From assembly GCA_964617665.1 (NCBI GenBank), contig CAZUAH010000028.1, positions 1-51,674 on the forward strand: a stretch of 51,674 nucleotides of DNA, written 5' to 3'. This DNA comes from JADHUC01 sp964617665 (GTDB lineage Bacteria > Planctomycetota > Planctomycetia > Pirellulales > Pirellulaceae). Under the pieces are notes generated by a model. That model saw only the letters and a program-made list of their open reading frames with translations. It made no database searches and was not told the origin of the DNA. The position numbers and the translations under genes are program-made. Each line of letters opens with the position of its first letter. The stretch's first letter is position 1. Of the stretch, positions 14,857-26,881 are shown piece after piece.

Positions 14857-16995
14857 TCACGACTTGTCGTGGGAGCCTGAATTGCGTTGGATGCCAAGCT
14901 TGGCCAACCGAGATCGCAGTGTCGACGGCTTCAACCCCAGAATCTCCGCGGCCCCGCCTTTCCCTTCCACTCGCCATTGCGTTCTGCCCAGTACCCGCTT
15001 GATGTGTGCACGTTCCGCTTGTTGCAGCGTCAAGTCGGACCTGATAAGAGGCTTGCCACCACCCGGCAACTCGATGTGTAGCACGTTGTCCTCGGCCAAG
15101 ACAATTGCGCGTTCGACGACGTGTCGAAGTTCGCGGACGTTGCCGGGCCAGGAGTAGCGTTGGAGCAAACTCATCGCGGATTTGGGAATCGTCTTGATCG
15201 ACCGGCCCATTCGCCTCGCCAACTCGTCAACGAACGCCCGAACCAGCAAGGGAATGTCCTCGAGCCGCTCTCGAAGGGGCGGAACACGGATGGGGAAAAC
15301 GTTCAATCGGTGGTACAAGTCTTCTCGAAACCGTCGGCGGCGAACCTCCCGCTCCAGATCGCGGTTTGTGGCGGCGATGATACGGACGTCGACATGCCGC
15401 GTTTCAGGAGAACCAACTCTCTGAAATTGACCGTCCTGGAGAACGCGAAGTAGCCTTGCTTGGACCCCTAACGGTAGCTCCCCAATTTCGTCAAGGAGGA
15501 TCGTCGATCCGTCGGCCATTTCGAATCGTCCGCGTTCGCTGGTGTCTGCACTCGTGTAAGCCCCCGCCGATCGCCCAAACAGTTCCGTTTCCGCCAGCGT
15601 GGTTGGGATGGCGGCGCAGTTCACCGTGATCATCGGACGCGATTTGCGGGGGCTGAGTTCGTGAATAGCGTCGGCAATCAACTCCTTGCCGGCCCCGGTT
15701 TCGCCCAGAATGAGCACCGTCGATCCGGTCGGGGCCACTCGTTCCACTTGACTCAGAACCTGCTGCAACGGCCGGCTTTCGCCTACAATCTTGTCGTGAC
15801 GGTTCGTGACCCTGATCTCCCTTCGCAGGTAGGCATTTTCGGCCTGCAACTGCTCTTTGAGTTTCTCCAATTCCTCGTTTCTCCCGGCGCGCAATAAACC
15901 GTTGGCAAATATCTGGCCGACCAACATCAGACGAGGTACCCAACTCTCCGGCCAGCTTCCTTCCGCGGAAACGGAGCTGATTACCATCGCGCCGAAACAC
16001 TCCGCTTCGACGAACACAGGGACCGCCAGTCCGGATTTGACACTAACCTGCTCAAAAGCTTGTCGGTCGTGCGTCCAAGTCAGATCCAGTTCGTCGAGCT
16101 GACGAAACCGGAAATGTCGGCCGGAATGTACGTGGTTGCAGATCTCCGAGTGTGAAGGATCCGGGAAAACGGCCTGACAGGGATCCACTCGCGAAGAGAT
16201 CCACTGAAGCGTCCCAACACTCCCGCTGCCATCACTGGAAGAAGGAATCAAAGCGCAGACATCGGCACCGGAGAACTCCCCCAGTGTTTCCAGCCCTTTC
16301 TGGATTCCATCAACGACTTCATGGCTGGGCAAATTGGCGACACAGGCGGCCGTATCCGCTACGGTCCGCTCAAAATCCAACTGCTCGAAAACACAGCGCC
16401 GGTGTTCGATACATCGCAGCCCGCTCACGATCATTTGCCCCGCGACCTGGACCACGTGCGTCAACTCGTCGGGCCAATGGTCAATTGTTCGAGTTGATTC
16501 CAAAGCGAGTGCGCCGATCGTGAAGCACTCGGCGTTCAACGGCACAAAGATACACGACTTAAACCCGGCGCGCTCGTAATAGGTTCGTTCGGTTTGCGCC
16601 TCGTTTGGGAAGTCGTCAAGCCGCAGAATCGTAACGACATCCGCTTGCTTCAGCTTCTCGCCAAGCCATAGGAACCTCTCCTCCAAAGGGCCACAACACG
16701 ATTCGGCTTTCGCCGACGGCATGTCCGAGCACAAGCCGCACGCGGCGCACAAGCTGCTGTCAGAACGCGCAAACCGTAGGAGCCGACATTGATCGACGCC
16801 TGCGTACAGGGCAAGTTCCTCAAGTACATTCTGGACGCGGACCGCTACGTCGTCCTGCACGGGCGGCGCCAATTCGGCCGCCAGCTTCGCCAAGAAACTG
16901 CCGTAGGGGATTACCTCATCGTCAGCAGTGCCCTTGAGTGGGAATGGAGATGCGGCGCGCGCGACGCCGCCTCCGGGCGTGTCGATGATGCCCAT
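14857..16995 (-). CDS. Sigma-54-dependent transcriptional activator, GAF-AAA+-Fis HTH, with an altered GAFTGA loop
   Basis: About 712 residues from the ATG at 16995 (GGAG six bases upstream); the frame is open further upstream but without a better start. The first 370 residues look like two GAF-type sensory domains. The first contains a cysteine cluster CAACGLC plus CC (about C83, C86, C89, C100, C101) that could bind a metal or sense redox. A short coiled coil (EELEKLKEQLQAENAYLRRE) leads to the AAA+ domain: Walker A GETGAGKE (431-438), Walker B LLDEIGE (about 500-506) and the arginine-finger region FREDLYHRLNVFP. The sigma-54 contact loop, normally GAFTGA, reads GAYTSA (478-483): the essential Thr is kept and the second Gly is Ser. 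A Fis-type helix-turn-helix ends the protein. It is divergent from the nitrilase gene, a plausible target. Confidence 0.93.
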   Translation of the reverse strand: MGIIDTPGGGVARAASPFPLKGTADDEVIPYGSFLAKLAAELAPPVQDDVAVRVQNVLEELALYAGVDQCRLLRFARSDSSLCAACGLCSDMPSAKAESCCGPLEERFLWLGEKLKQADVVTILRLDDFPNEAQTERTYYERAGFKSCIFVPLNAECFTIGALALESTRTIDHWPDELTHVVQVAGQMIVSGLRCIEHRRCVFEQLDFERTVADTAACVANLPSHEVVDGIQKGLETLGEFSGADVCALIPSSSDGSGSVGTLQWISSRVDPCQAVFPDPSHSEICNHVHSGRHFRFRQLDELDLTWTHDRQAFEQVSVKSGLAVPVFVEAECFGAMVISSVSAEGSWPESWVPRLMLVGQIFANGLLRAGRNEELEKLKEQLQAENAYLRREIRVTNRHDKIVGESRPLQQVLSQVERVAPTGSTVLILGETGAGKELIADAIHELSPRKSRPMITVNCAAIPTTLAETELFGRSAGAYTSADTSERGRFEMADGSTILLDEIGELPLGVQARLLRVLQDGQFQRVGSPETRHVDVRIIAATNRDLEREVRRRRFREDLYHRLNVFPIRVPPLRERLEDIPLLVRAFVDELARRMGRSIKTIPKSAMSLLQRYSWPGNVRELRHVVERAIVLAEDNVLHIELPGGGKPLIRSDLTLQQAERAHIKRVLGRTQWRVEGKGGAAEILGLKPSTLRSRLAKLGIQRNSGSHDKS

Positions 16996-17352
16996 ACTCT
17001 GCTCCGGTTGTATAGAAAAGAGTCCGAAAGAGGATTTGCTCGGGAAAAGTGTCAAACTGCCTCTCGTCCACGTATCATTGGTACAGACACATATGCGCAT
17101 GTCAATTCGTTTCGCGACGATTCTCACCGGAAACCTCGCCGCCTCTCATTTTCACGTTAACTGCGAGGGGTATCACTTGGCTAGAGAGAGGCAGAGAACC
17201 TAAGGGCGGCGGAAGAGGATCGGTGAAACGGCTGCCGGCGGACGCGGCTGAGTTTCCGACTGCGCCGAGGCGTCCGGTTTCTTCTCATACGTCAGACTCG
17301 CTAAGCTATCTTCGCGAGAGGAGATCGACCAGTTGTGAAAGGAACCCCATTG
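16996..17352. promoter_or_regulatory. Divergent intergenic region between the sigma-54 activator and the nitrilase gene
   Basis: About 357 bases separate the two starts, enough for two promoters and upstream activator sites. Small ORFs here overlap the 5' extension of the activator frame and are not convincing genes. I found no -24/-12 element matching the sigma-54 consensus, so control of the nitrilase gene by the neighbouring activator is only suggested by gene order. Confidence 0.4.
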
Positions 17353-18321
17353 ATGAGAAGCAAAATCGTCAGCCGGCCTATCGAGCCAATGTTATTTGCG
17401 GCAGCGCTATTACTCGTTGTGCCCCTGTGTACGCCGTCTGACGGCGCCGAATCGTCGGACGACGTTCCGCATCTGAAGGCTGCCACTTGCCAGTTTCCCG
17501 TGTCGGGTAACGTTGACGAAAACGCTCGCTACATCAAGGACTTCATCGCGAAGGCGGCGGCGAACAATGCCGACATCGTTCATTTCTCGGAAGCGGCGCT
17601 TTCGGGGTACGCCCGTGTCGACTTTCCAAGCTTCGAGAACTACGACTGGGATAAGCTGAGGGCCCACACGCAGGACATCATGGGTATGGCGAAAGAGCAC
17701 GGCATCTGGGTCGTGTTAGGCTCGGCGCACTACCTCTGTCCCGATGAGAAGCCGACGAACTGCCTGTATATCATTTCGAGCGAGGGGGAAATCGTCGATC
17801 GATACGATAAATCGATGTGCACGGGAGGCGACCTCAAAGCCTACACGCCGGGCAATCATCTTGTCACGATCGACCTGAAGGGCATCCGGTGTGGATTCCT
17901 GATCTGTTACGATTCGTGTTTTCCGGAAATGTACAATGTCTACCGGCACAAGGGCGTCACCGTGATGTTCCATTCCTTCTACAACGCGCGTCACCAGGGC
18001 AAGACGATCCTAGACGAGATCATACCGGCAGAAATCCGTGTTAGGGCTTCGGACAACCTGATGTGGGTCGTCGCCAACAACTCGTCAGCCGAGCACTCCT
18101 CCTGGCCAGCTTGTATCGCAAGACCCGACGGTTCGCTGACGGCGCTCGAACGAGGTGTGCCCGGAATTCTATATCGCACGTTCCCTGACAAGAAGGTCAC
18201 CGACGAATTCCGAAGCTGGACTCATAACAACAAGTCGATGATTCTGCCGGCCGACGAGGTCTACCACAACGGGACACCGTCCAATCATCCCAGGGCAACC
18301 AACCCACGGGCGTTGCCTTGA
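17353..18321 (+). CDS. Exported carbon-nitrogen hydrolase (nitrilase superfamily amidohydrolase)
   Basis: About 322 residues from the ATG at 17353 (AAAGGA upstream); a GTG at 17335 would add six residues. The N-terminus has a hydrophobic segment (MLFAAALLLVVPL) consistent with a Sec signal. The catalytic Glu-Lys-Cys triad is clear: E80 in HFSEAALSGY, K153 in YDKSMCTGG and C185 in FLICYDSCFPE. Length and motif spacing are normal for the family, which hydrolyses nitriles, amides or carbamoyl groups. Most relatives are cytoplasmic, so export is a notable point and suggests an extracellular amide substrate (inference). It is divergent from the sigma-54 activator. The substrate cannot be told from sequence. 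Confidence 0.9.
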   Translation: MRSKIVSRPIEPMLFAAALLLVVPLCTPSDGAESSDDVPHLKAATCQFPVSGNVDENARYIKDFIAKAAANNADIVHFSEAALSGYARVDFPSFENYDWDKLRAHTQDIMGMAKEHGIWVVLGSAHYLCPDEKPTNCLYIISSEGEIVDRYDKSMCTGGDLKAYTPGNHLVTIDLKGIRCGFLICYDSCFPEMYNVYRHKGVTVMFHSFYNARHQGKTILDEIIPAEIRVRASDNLMWVVANNSSAEHSSWPACIARPDGSLTALERGVPGILYRTFPDKKVTDEFRSWTHNNKSMILPADEVYHNGTPSNHPRATNPRALP

Positions 18322-18385
18322 CCGTCTCTTGCGTGTTAATTTCGAGGCCTTGCAGTACTGTTCGTAAGCCTTATCCTAACCTCGA

Positions 18386-18546
18386 TTGCGCACCGCGTAG
18401 GCCGGACCGAGGCCGAACCATTGCCGGAACGGCGCAAACCGGCTGAGTTGCTTTGATAGCCTGTACCGTGAACATCGCCGATAGAAGAGGCCGAAGTTCC
18501 GGCAGTTCCGCGGTTTGCGTGGTCCGGCCTACAAATTGGTGCGCAA
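18386..18546. repeat. Dispersed palindromic element (161 bp, arms TTGCGCACC...GTAGGCCGGACC)
   Basis: The left arm reads TTGCGCACC then GTAGGCCGGACC. The right arm is its reverse complement, ggtccggcctac, aattt, ggtgcgcaa. Inner arms around ccggaac and gttccgg extend the fold. It sits in the otherwise gene-free 18322-18657 gap upstream of the second sulfatase gene. From memory, palindromes with GTAGGCCGGA cores are frequent between genes in Pirellulaceae; copy number in this genome cannot be judged from one window. Confidence 0.75.
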
Positions 18547-18657
18547 GACAGGCTAACCAGCCCGCCTTTCCGTCGAGCATTCTGAAACCGGGTTAAACGC
18601 ACGAGTCGAGAATCGTATTCGAGTTTTCGACGGAACAGACATCATGAGATTGAGCGT

Positions 18658-20601
18658 ATGAATCGCAGTTCCACTCGACGATTTCATCTTTGTCTTTCTT
18701 TCTCCACGACTTTCTGCATCCTGCTGCTGAACAGCAGCGTGGTGTCGGCTGCGGAACGTCCAAATGTTCTGCTGATTCTCGTCGATGATCTGAAGCCGGC
18801 GCTGGGGTGCTATGGCGACCCGGTCGCCAAAACGCCAAACATCGACGCTTTGGCAACGCGCGGGATGCGATTCGATCTGGCGTACTGCAATCAAGCCGTC
18901 TGTGCCCCGTCGCGGTTTACGCTGATGCTCGGTTCGCACTCGACATCGACAGGGCTGTATGGGCTCGGTACTCAGCTGCGGCAGGTAATTCCGAATGCTG
19001 TTACGATGCCCCAGTACTTTGCAGAGCATGGGGGCTATCGGACGGAGTCGCTCGGCAAAGTGTTTCACATCGGACACGGCAATCATGGTGATCCCCAGTC
19101 GTTCGGCGTTCCGCACTTTCACGACAAGGTGATTGAATACCTCGATCCGGACAGCACTGATGGTGGCAAGCTGACTCGCGAAGAGGCGTTTTTCACGAAT
19201 CAGAAGCTCGGTCAAATCAGATCGTTGCCACGTGGTGCGGCCTTTGAATCACCCGATGTTGCAGACATCGAGTATGCCGATGGTCGAGTCGCGGCTGAGA
19301 CGATTAGGCGGCTGCAAGCCGCAAGGCAACGTCGCGCGAAAGATGGCGTTCCATTCTTCATCGCCGCCGGTTTCGCTCGCCCGCACCTGCCCTTCAGCGC
19401 GCCCAAGAAGTACTGGGATCTCTACGATCCGGCTTCGTTGCCTTTGCCAGAATTCGAGGAACTGCCTGCCGATGCACCGCAGGTCGCGGGAAAACGGGGT
19501 GGCGAAATCAGCAACTACAAGCCCGTCCCGCAGGAAAGGGGCGCTCAGTACAGCGAGGAATTGAAGCGGAAACTGATCCACGGTTACTACGCCAGCACGA
19601 GCTTCGTCGACGCCCAGATCGGCAAGGTACTCGACGAACTCGATCAGTTATCGCTTGCGGACAACACCATCGTTGCGCTGTGGGGTGATCACGGATTTCA
19701 TCTCGGTGATCTTGGCATCTGGACGAAGCACACCAACTACGAACAGGCCAATCGCATTCCGATTCTCATCTCGGCACCGGGAATCACCAAGCCGGGCTCA
19801 TCGACAAAGCAGCTTGCCGAGAGCGTGGACATCTTCCCCACGTTGGCGGAACTGGCGGGTCTGCCTGCCCCCGATGGTCCGCAGCCGATCGACGGGGTAA
19901 GCCTCGTGCCGGTGCTGAGGAATCCCGCGGCGCGTCTGAAAGATCACGCGTATCACGCTTACCCAAAGCTGAAACTCGGGCGCGCGATTCGCACCGAAAG
20001 ATACCGGCTTGTCGAGTGGCGAGCGTTCGGTGAACCCGCGGAATCGGCTGAATACGAACTCTACGACTACGAGGCGGACCCACTAGAAACACGGAACCTT
20101 GCAGCAGTAGAGCCAGATGTTGTCGCTACGCTGAAACGGACGCTCGCGAAATACCCACAGCCGATCGGTCGAAGCGCAAAGCCAGCGTCGGCAAGGTCGC
20201 CTCTGATCGCCAATCGACCCCTTACCATCACTGGCCACGTGAAGGCTTCGGCGGGCAACGGAGTCATCGTAGCTCAGGGCGGCCGAGAGCACGGCTACGC
20301 CGTCCACTTGCTTGAGGGCAACCTCGCATTCGATGTGCGAGTCAACGGTCAGGTGGCTCGAATCGTTTCGGACGAGGTGATGCCGAAGGGATTCGCGTTT
20401 GAGGCGAAACTGACATCCGAGTTGATGACGCTTGCCGTGAATGGAGAACAGGTCGCTGAGGGCGCGTCGCCAGGACTGATGCCAGTTCAACCGAAAGATC
20501 CAATGAACATCGGTCACGACGAACTCACCGCCGCTGGGAATTACGCACCGCCCAATCGGCTGCACGGGACCGTCCGCAATCTGAAGGTGACAAAGCCTTG
20601 A
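18658..20601 (+). CDS. Exported family S1 sulfatase with a C-terminal LamG-like domain
   Basis: A 647-residue sulfatase. The signal peptide is MNRSSTRRFHLCLSFSTT through VVSAAE. Asp pair D43/D44 lies in LILVDDLKP, signature CAPSR at 82-86, and WGDHGFHLGDLGIWTKHTNYE later, again the iduronate-2-sulfatase-like branch. The sulfatase core ends near residue 500. The last 130 residues (from LTITGHVKAS to RNLKV) look like a concanavalin/LamG-type sandwich with HGYAVHLLEGNLAF and LHGTVRNLKV, probably glycan binding. This accounts for the extra length over a normal sulfatase of about 480-500 residues. The glycosidase gene starts only 46 bases downstream, so the pair is likely one transcription unit acting on the same sulfated polysaccharide (inference). 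Confidence 0.92.
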   Translation: MNRSSTRRFHLCLSFSTTFCILLLNSSVVSAAERPNVLLILVDDLKPALGCYGDPVAKTPNIDALATRGMRFDLAYCNQAVCAPSRFTLMLGSHSTSTGLYGLGTQLRQVIPNAVTMPQYFAEHGGYRTESLGKVFHIGHGNHGDPQSFGVPHFHDKVIEYLDPDSTDGGKLTREEAFFTNQKLGQIRSLPRGAAFESPDVADIEYADGRVAAETIRRLQAARQRRAKDGVPFFIAAGFARPHLPFSAPKKYWDLYDPASLPLPEFEELPADAPQVAGKRGGEISNYKPVPQERGAQYSEELKRKLIHGYYASTSFVDAQIGKVLDELDQLSLADNTIVALWGDHGFHLGDLGIWTKHTNYEQANRIPILISAPGITKPGSSTKQLAESVDIFPTLAELAGLPAPDGPQPIDGVSLVPVLRNPAARLKDHAYHAYPKLKLGRAIRTERYRLVEWRAFGEPAESAEYELYDYEADPLETRNLAAVEPDVVATLKRTLAKYPQPIGRSAKPASARSPLIANRPLTITGHVKASAGNGVIVAQGGREHGYAVHLLEGNLAFDVRVNGQVARIVSDEVMPKGFAFEAKLTSELMTLAVNGEQVAEGASPGLMPVQPKDPMNIGHDELTAAGNYAPPNRLHGTVRNLKVTKP

Positions 20602-20647
20602 GCGTGCTATCTTCTCGATGAATCGTCTACTTCAAGAAAGCCACAGA

Positions 20648-24028
<3,381 letters not shown>

Positions 24029-24061
24029 GCGAGATTGACAAAGTCTGCACAGTTGCGCACT

Positions 24062-24164
24062 GTGAGAGTGGGGTGCCTGGGGTCAAGCGTCAGCGAGCCG
24101 CCAGTAGGCTCTCATTTGGGGGCTCACCGCTCGTTCCTTGCGGTTTGACCCCAGCCACACTCAC
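24062..24164. repeat. Dispersed palindromic element (103 bp, CTGGGGTCAA arms)
   Basis: Left arm GTGAGAGTGGGGTGCCTGGG then GTCAAGCG; the right arm, read on the other strand, is GTGAGTGTGGCTGGGGTCAA. A second, inner hairpin uses gagcc and ggctc. It fills the gap between the glycosidase stop (24028) and the next gene (24244). I recall closely similar elements (CTGGGGTCAAGCG ... TTGACCCCAGCCAC) as abundant intergenic repeats in planctomycete genomes. It could also act as a transcript-end hairpin. Confidence 0.8.
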
Positions 24165-24243
24165 CGTGTAATTCACCTCCGCCGAGAAGGCGTCGAAGAC
24201 GAATCGGAAGCTCCAATACCATCAAGTACTCAACGAGGCGAGG

Positions 24244-25500
24244 ATGAAAAACCTGCTCATCTCAACAGTATGCCTAGTCCTGTTGATCCACCACGCCGAA
24301 GCGGCTGAACTAGAACTGATGTCGGGCGATTGGACCATCGAGGGCGAAAAGACGATTCGTGGCGAGCGCATTCGACTCGACGGATCGCTGATCCTGCCGG
24401 AAGGGGCCAAGCTGACGCTGGAGGATTGCACGCTGGAAATCGCCGGCGACTACTCGCGCCATCATTCGGTCGAGTGGAAGGGCGGAACCCTCGTGACGAA
24501 GAACTGTACCGTCGGTGGGTTTGTGAACCCAAACAGTACGCCGATTCACACCGTGTTCCACCTCTACGAAGGTCTTTGGGAAGCAACCGACACAATCGTT
24601 CAGTATTCGTACGGAATCAGCTTTCATTGGAAAGAAGGCAAAGGCATTCTGCGCGGCACGCGACTGAAGGCCGGGCCGCGACCTGATGCGATCATCCTCT
24701 CCGGTGAGGCCGACGTGACGCTTGTCGATTCGCAGTTTCCGATGGGATTGGGCGTGTACGTGAACAAGGGCGGGTCAACAACATTGGACCTGACGCCTGG
24801 AGAATCGGTCACGATAACCTACGACCGCGCATCGCTTCTGCCCGGCGTAAACTGGCGATTGTCGATGACCGATACCCGCGTGCCGCGGTGGTTTCTGTTC
24901 GTGCGGCAGATCGGAGGCTGGCAGCGTCCGGCCGAGATTACGCTGGCCGGATCAAAGGACTTGATCGTTTCCCTGCTAGGGCACAACCTGACGGGCCAGA
25001 TCCATCTGTCCAGAGATCTGGCCGAGCCGTTGAACGTGGGAAACGTCACTGTGAAGACTGAAGGCGAGCCAGCCGGCATCTCGATGTACGCCGCGTACTT
25101 TTCCGGCGACAAGACGGATGTCTCGATTACCGGCAAATCGCACATCTGCGAACTGATGCACCGCGGCGGCAAGCTGCGAATTGCCGGCGAATCCGACAAG
25201 CCCGGGATCAGCATCGGTTGCACGACACTTGACCTGTCGGGCAATGCGCAGATGGATGTTCGCCACGTCCACCTGGGCCGTCCGCTGACTTGGCAAGACG
25301 AAGGCAGCATGGGTGAAGCCAACGTCACCGGCGAGGCAATGCTTGTCGGGCACGATGTCTCCGTCAGGAATGTGCGTTTTCGAACGGAAGACAACGGAAC
25401 CGTCGATCTTCGAAACGTCGAACGCCGCGGCCGGATCGAAGCCCGAGAGGATGGCGGAAGAATCCAGATCGACGCGTTTGACGAATCGGCGCCTCCTTGA
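24244..25500 (+). CDS. Exported right-handed beta-helix-like protein, function unknown
   Basis: 418 residues with a signal peptide (MKNLLISTVCLVLLIHHAEA). The mature part is made of short beta-strand repeats without Cys or obvious catalytic motifs: LEDCTLEIAG, GGTLVTKNCTV, ADVTLVDSQF, TDVSITGKSHI, GTVDLRNVERRG. This pattern of stacked strands with polar turns is typical of parallel beta-helix proteins, which include polysaccharide lyases and surface adhesins. I cannot see a conserved catalytic set, so a lyase call would be guesswork. It follows the glycosidase gene after a 215-bp gap holding a palindromic element, so it may be a separate transcription unit. Confidence 0.75.
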   Translation: MKNLLISTVCLVLLIHHAEAAELELMSGDWTIEGEKTIRGERIRLDGSLILPEGAKLTLEDCTLEIAGDYSRHHSVEWKGGTLVTKNCTVGGFVNPNSTPIHTVFHLYEGLWEATDTIVQYSYGISFHWKEGKGILRGTRLKAGPRPDAIILSGEADVTLVDSQFPMGLGVYVNKGGSTTLDLTPGESVTITYDRASLLPGVNWRLSMTDTRVPRWFLFVRQIGGWQRPAEITLAGSKDLIVSLLGHNLTGQIHLSRDLAEPLNVGNVTVKTEGEPAGISMYAAYFSGDKTDVSITGKSHICELMHRGGKLRIAGESDKPGISIGCTTLDLSGNAQMDVRHVHLGRPLTWQDEGSMGEANVTGEAMLVGHDVSVRNVRFRTEDNGTVDLRNVERRGRIEAREDGGRIQIDAFDESAPP

Positions 25501-25644
25501 GGTCGGGAACTCGAGAAGCCATGGGAACAGTAACGCAACCGGATCCTCTCATTATTCAACTGATCTAGTTTGGGATGGCGACCGTTCACGTCCAGTCGTC
25601 TCAAGCCCTACTAGACCCAATTCAAAGCACTGGCAGAGTTTCAG

Positions 25645-26748
25645 ATGACAAAGTCTACTTTTTCGATTGGGGCGATTCTGATCTTGCTGGTTTCAAGAGC
25701 CGCTTGTGCGCGCGTCTGGACGGATGCTTCGGGTGAGATGCAGGTCGAGGCGAAGTATGTCACGAGCCAATTCGACAAGATCTGGCTGCTGCGTTCCGAC
25801 GGTCGTGTGTTTGGCGTTGATCCGAAGGAGCTCAGCAAGGCCGACCAGGACTACGTGGACGACCTGATCCGAGAGCGGAAAGCGAAAAACGAAACCACGC
25901 AGAATCCTCCGGGACGCGTTTCGTACGGCGTGGGACGTGAAGTCTGCCGGCTCAAGGATCCCAACATTGACGAGAGCAGTGGCGTGGCATGCTCGCGGCG
26001 ACATCCCGGTTTTTTCTGGACCCACAACGACTCGGGAGGCGACGGGCGAGTTTATCTGTTCGACACGAAGGGCCGGAACCTTGGGTCATGTCTTCTGCAA
26101 GATGTCTTGCCGTTCGACTTCGAGGACATGTTTTCATTTCGGGCTGACGGAAAGAGCTATCTGGTTCTGTGCGACATCGGCAACAATGGTCGAGCTGCGG
26201 CGATACAGCTCATGTACGTGATCGAGGAACCTCCTTTCGATACGGAAAAGGGAGTCACTGCAGACCAAGTACAGGTTGTCCAAACGATCGCTTATTCGTA
26301 CGAGGACGATCACCGCGACTGCGAGGCAGTCGGCATTGATCCGACGGACAAGACGATTCTGTTTGTCACCAAAGAACGCACGTCGGAATGCTATGTGTAT
26401 GCGCTTGACTGGCCCAAACCCAACCCAACGAAAGCATTCTCTGCCAGGCAGATTGGGACGTTGAAGATCCCAGCGGTGACCGCCATGGATGTGTCGCCCG
26501 ACGGTCGGCGCGCGGTGGTGCTGACCTACACGCATGCGTACGAGTTCGTCTGCGGCGAAAACGAAGACTGGAAGGACGCTTTCTCTCGGGAGCCTCGCAA
26601 AATCGTTACCCCCGAGCGAGTTCAGGGCGAATCAATTTGCTACGGAGCGGACGGCAAAACGCTGTACCTGACAAGCGAGAAGCAACCCACGCCACTCTTG
26701 ATGGTTCCGGCTCAAGTAGCAGGCTCAAGCGGGACCGCGGCCAACTGA
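25645..26748 (+). CDS. Exported SHD1-domain protein with a C-terminal propeller-like domain
   Basis: 367 residues, signal peptide MTKSTFSIGAILILLVSRAA. Residues about 23-70 (RVWTDASGEMQVEAKYV, then LLRSDGRVFGVDPKELS) form an SHD1 (SLA1 homology domain 1) unit, very common in planctomycete exported proteins. The rest, from about 95 to the end, looks like a beta-propeller: SSGVACSRRHPGFFWTHND, GRVYLFDTKG, EAVGIDPTDKTILFVTKE, TAMDVSPDGRRAVVLTY, GESICYGADGKTLYLTSEK. This resembles esterase-like or SdiA-regulated-type propellers that bind a surface ligand. No catalytic residues can be named. The ribosome binding site is weak (CAGAG). The function is unknown. Confidence 0.8.
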   Translation: MTKSTFSIGAILILLVSRAACARVWTDASGEMQVEAKYVTSQFDKIWLLRSDGRVFGVDPKELSKADQDYVDDLIRERKAKNETTQNPPGRVSYGVGREVCRLKDPNIDESSGVACSRRHPGFFWTHNDSGGDGRVYLFDTKGRNLGSCLLQDVLPFDFEDMFSFRADGKSYLVLCDIGNNGRAAAIQLMYVIEEPPFDTEKGVTADQVQVVQTIAYSYEDDHRDCEAVGIDPTDKTILFVTKERTSECYVYALDWPKPNPTKAFSARQIGTLKIPAVTAMDVSPDGRRAVVLTYTHAYEFVCGENEDWKDAFSREPRKIVTPERVQGESICYGADGKTLYLTSEKQPTPLLMVPAQVAGSSGTAAN

Positions 26749-26815
26749 GCCAGCGGAACCTTGCGGGACGGATCTCCAAATCCGCCACTTAGCCCGCTTT
26801 GCGCACGGACAAATG

Positions 26816-26872
26816 GTAACCCGAAACGTAAGTGAGGGCCACGCCATGACTGCGCCTCGCTAACGCTTATAG
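26816..26872. repeat. Degenerate palindromic element (AACCCGAAACGTAAGTGAGGG)
   Basis: Left arm aacccgaaacgtaagtgagg; right arm gcctcgctaacgcttatagc, which read in reverse is gctataagcgttagcgaggc. The arms pair imperfectly. I recall an intact form (AACCCGAAGCGTNAGCGAGG with its mirror) as a very common Rhodopirellula-type intergenic repeat; this copy looks eroded. It lies between the convergent ends of the SHD1 gene and the sialidase-like gene, where it may also serve as a bidirectional terminator. Confidence 0.6.
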
Positions 26873-26881
26873 CTTCTTCAT

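Noticed and set aside
14482..17352. Sigma-54 (-24/-12) promoters near the activator gene
   Set aside because: Candidates such as TGGCAGAGATTGCCA have the wrong spacing between GG and GC; none fits well enough to annotate.
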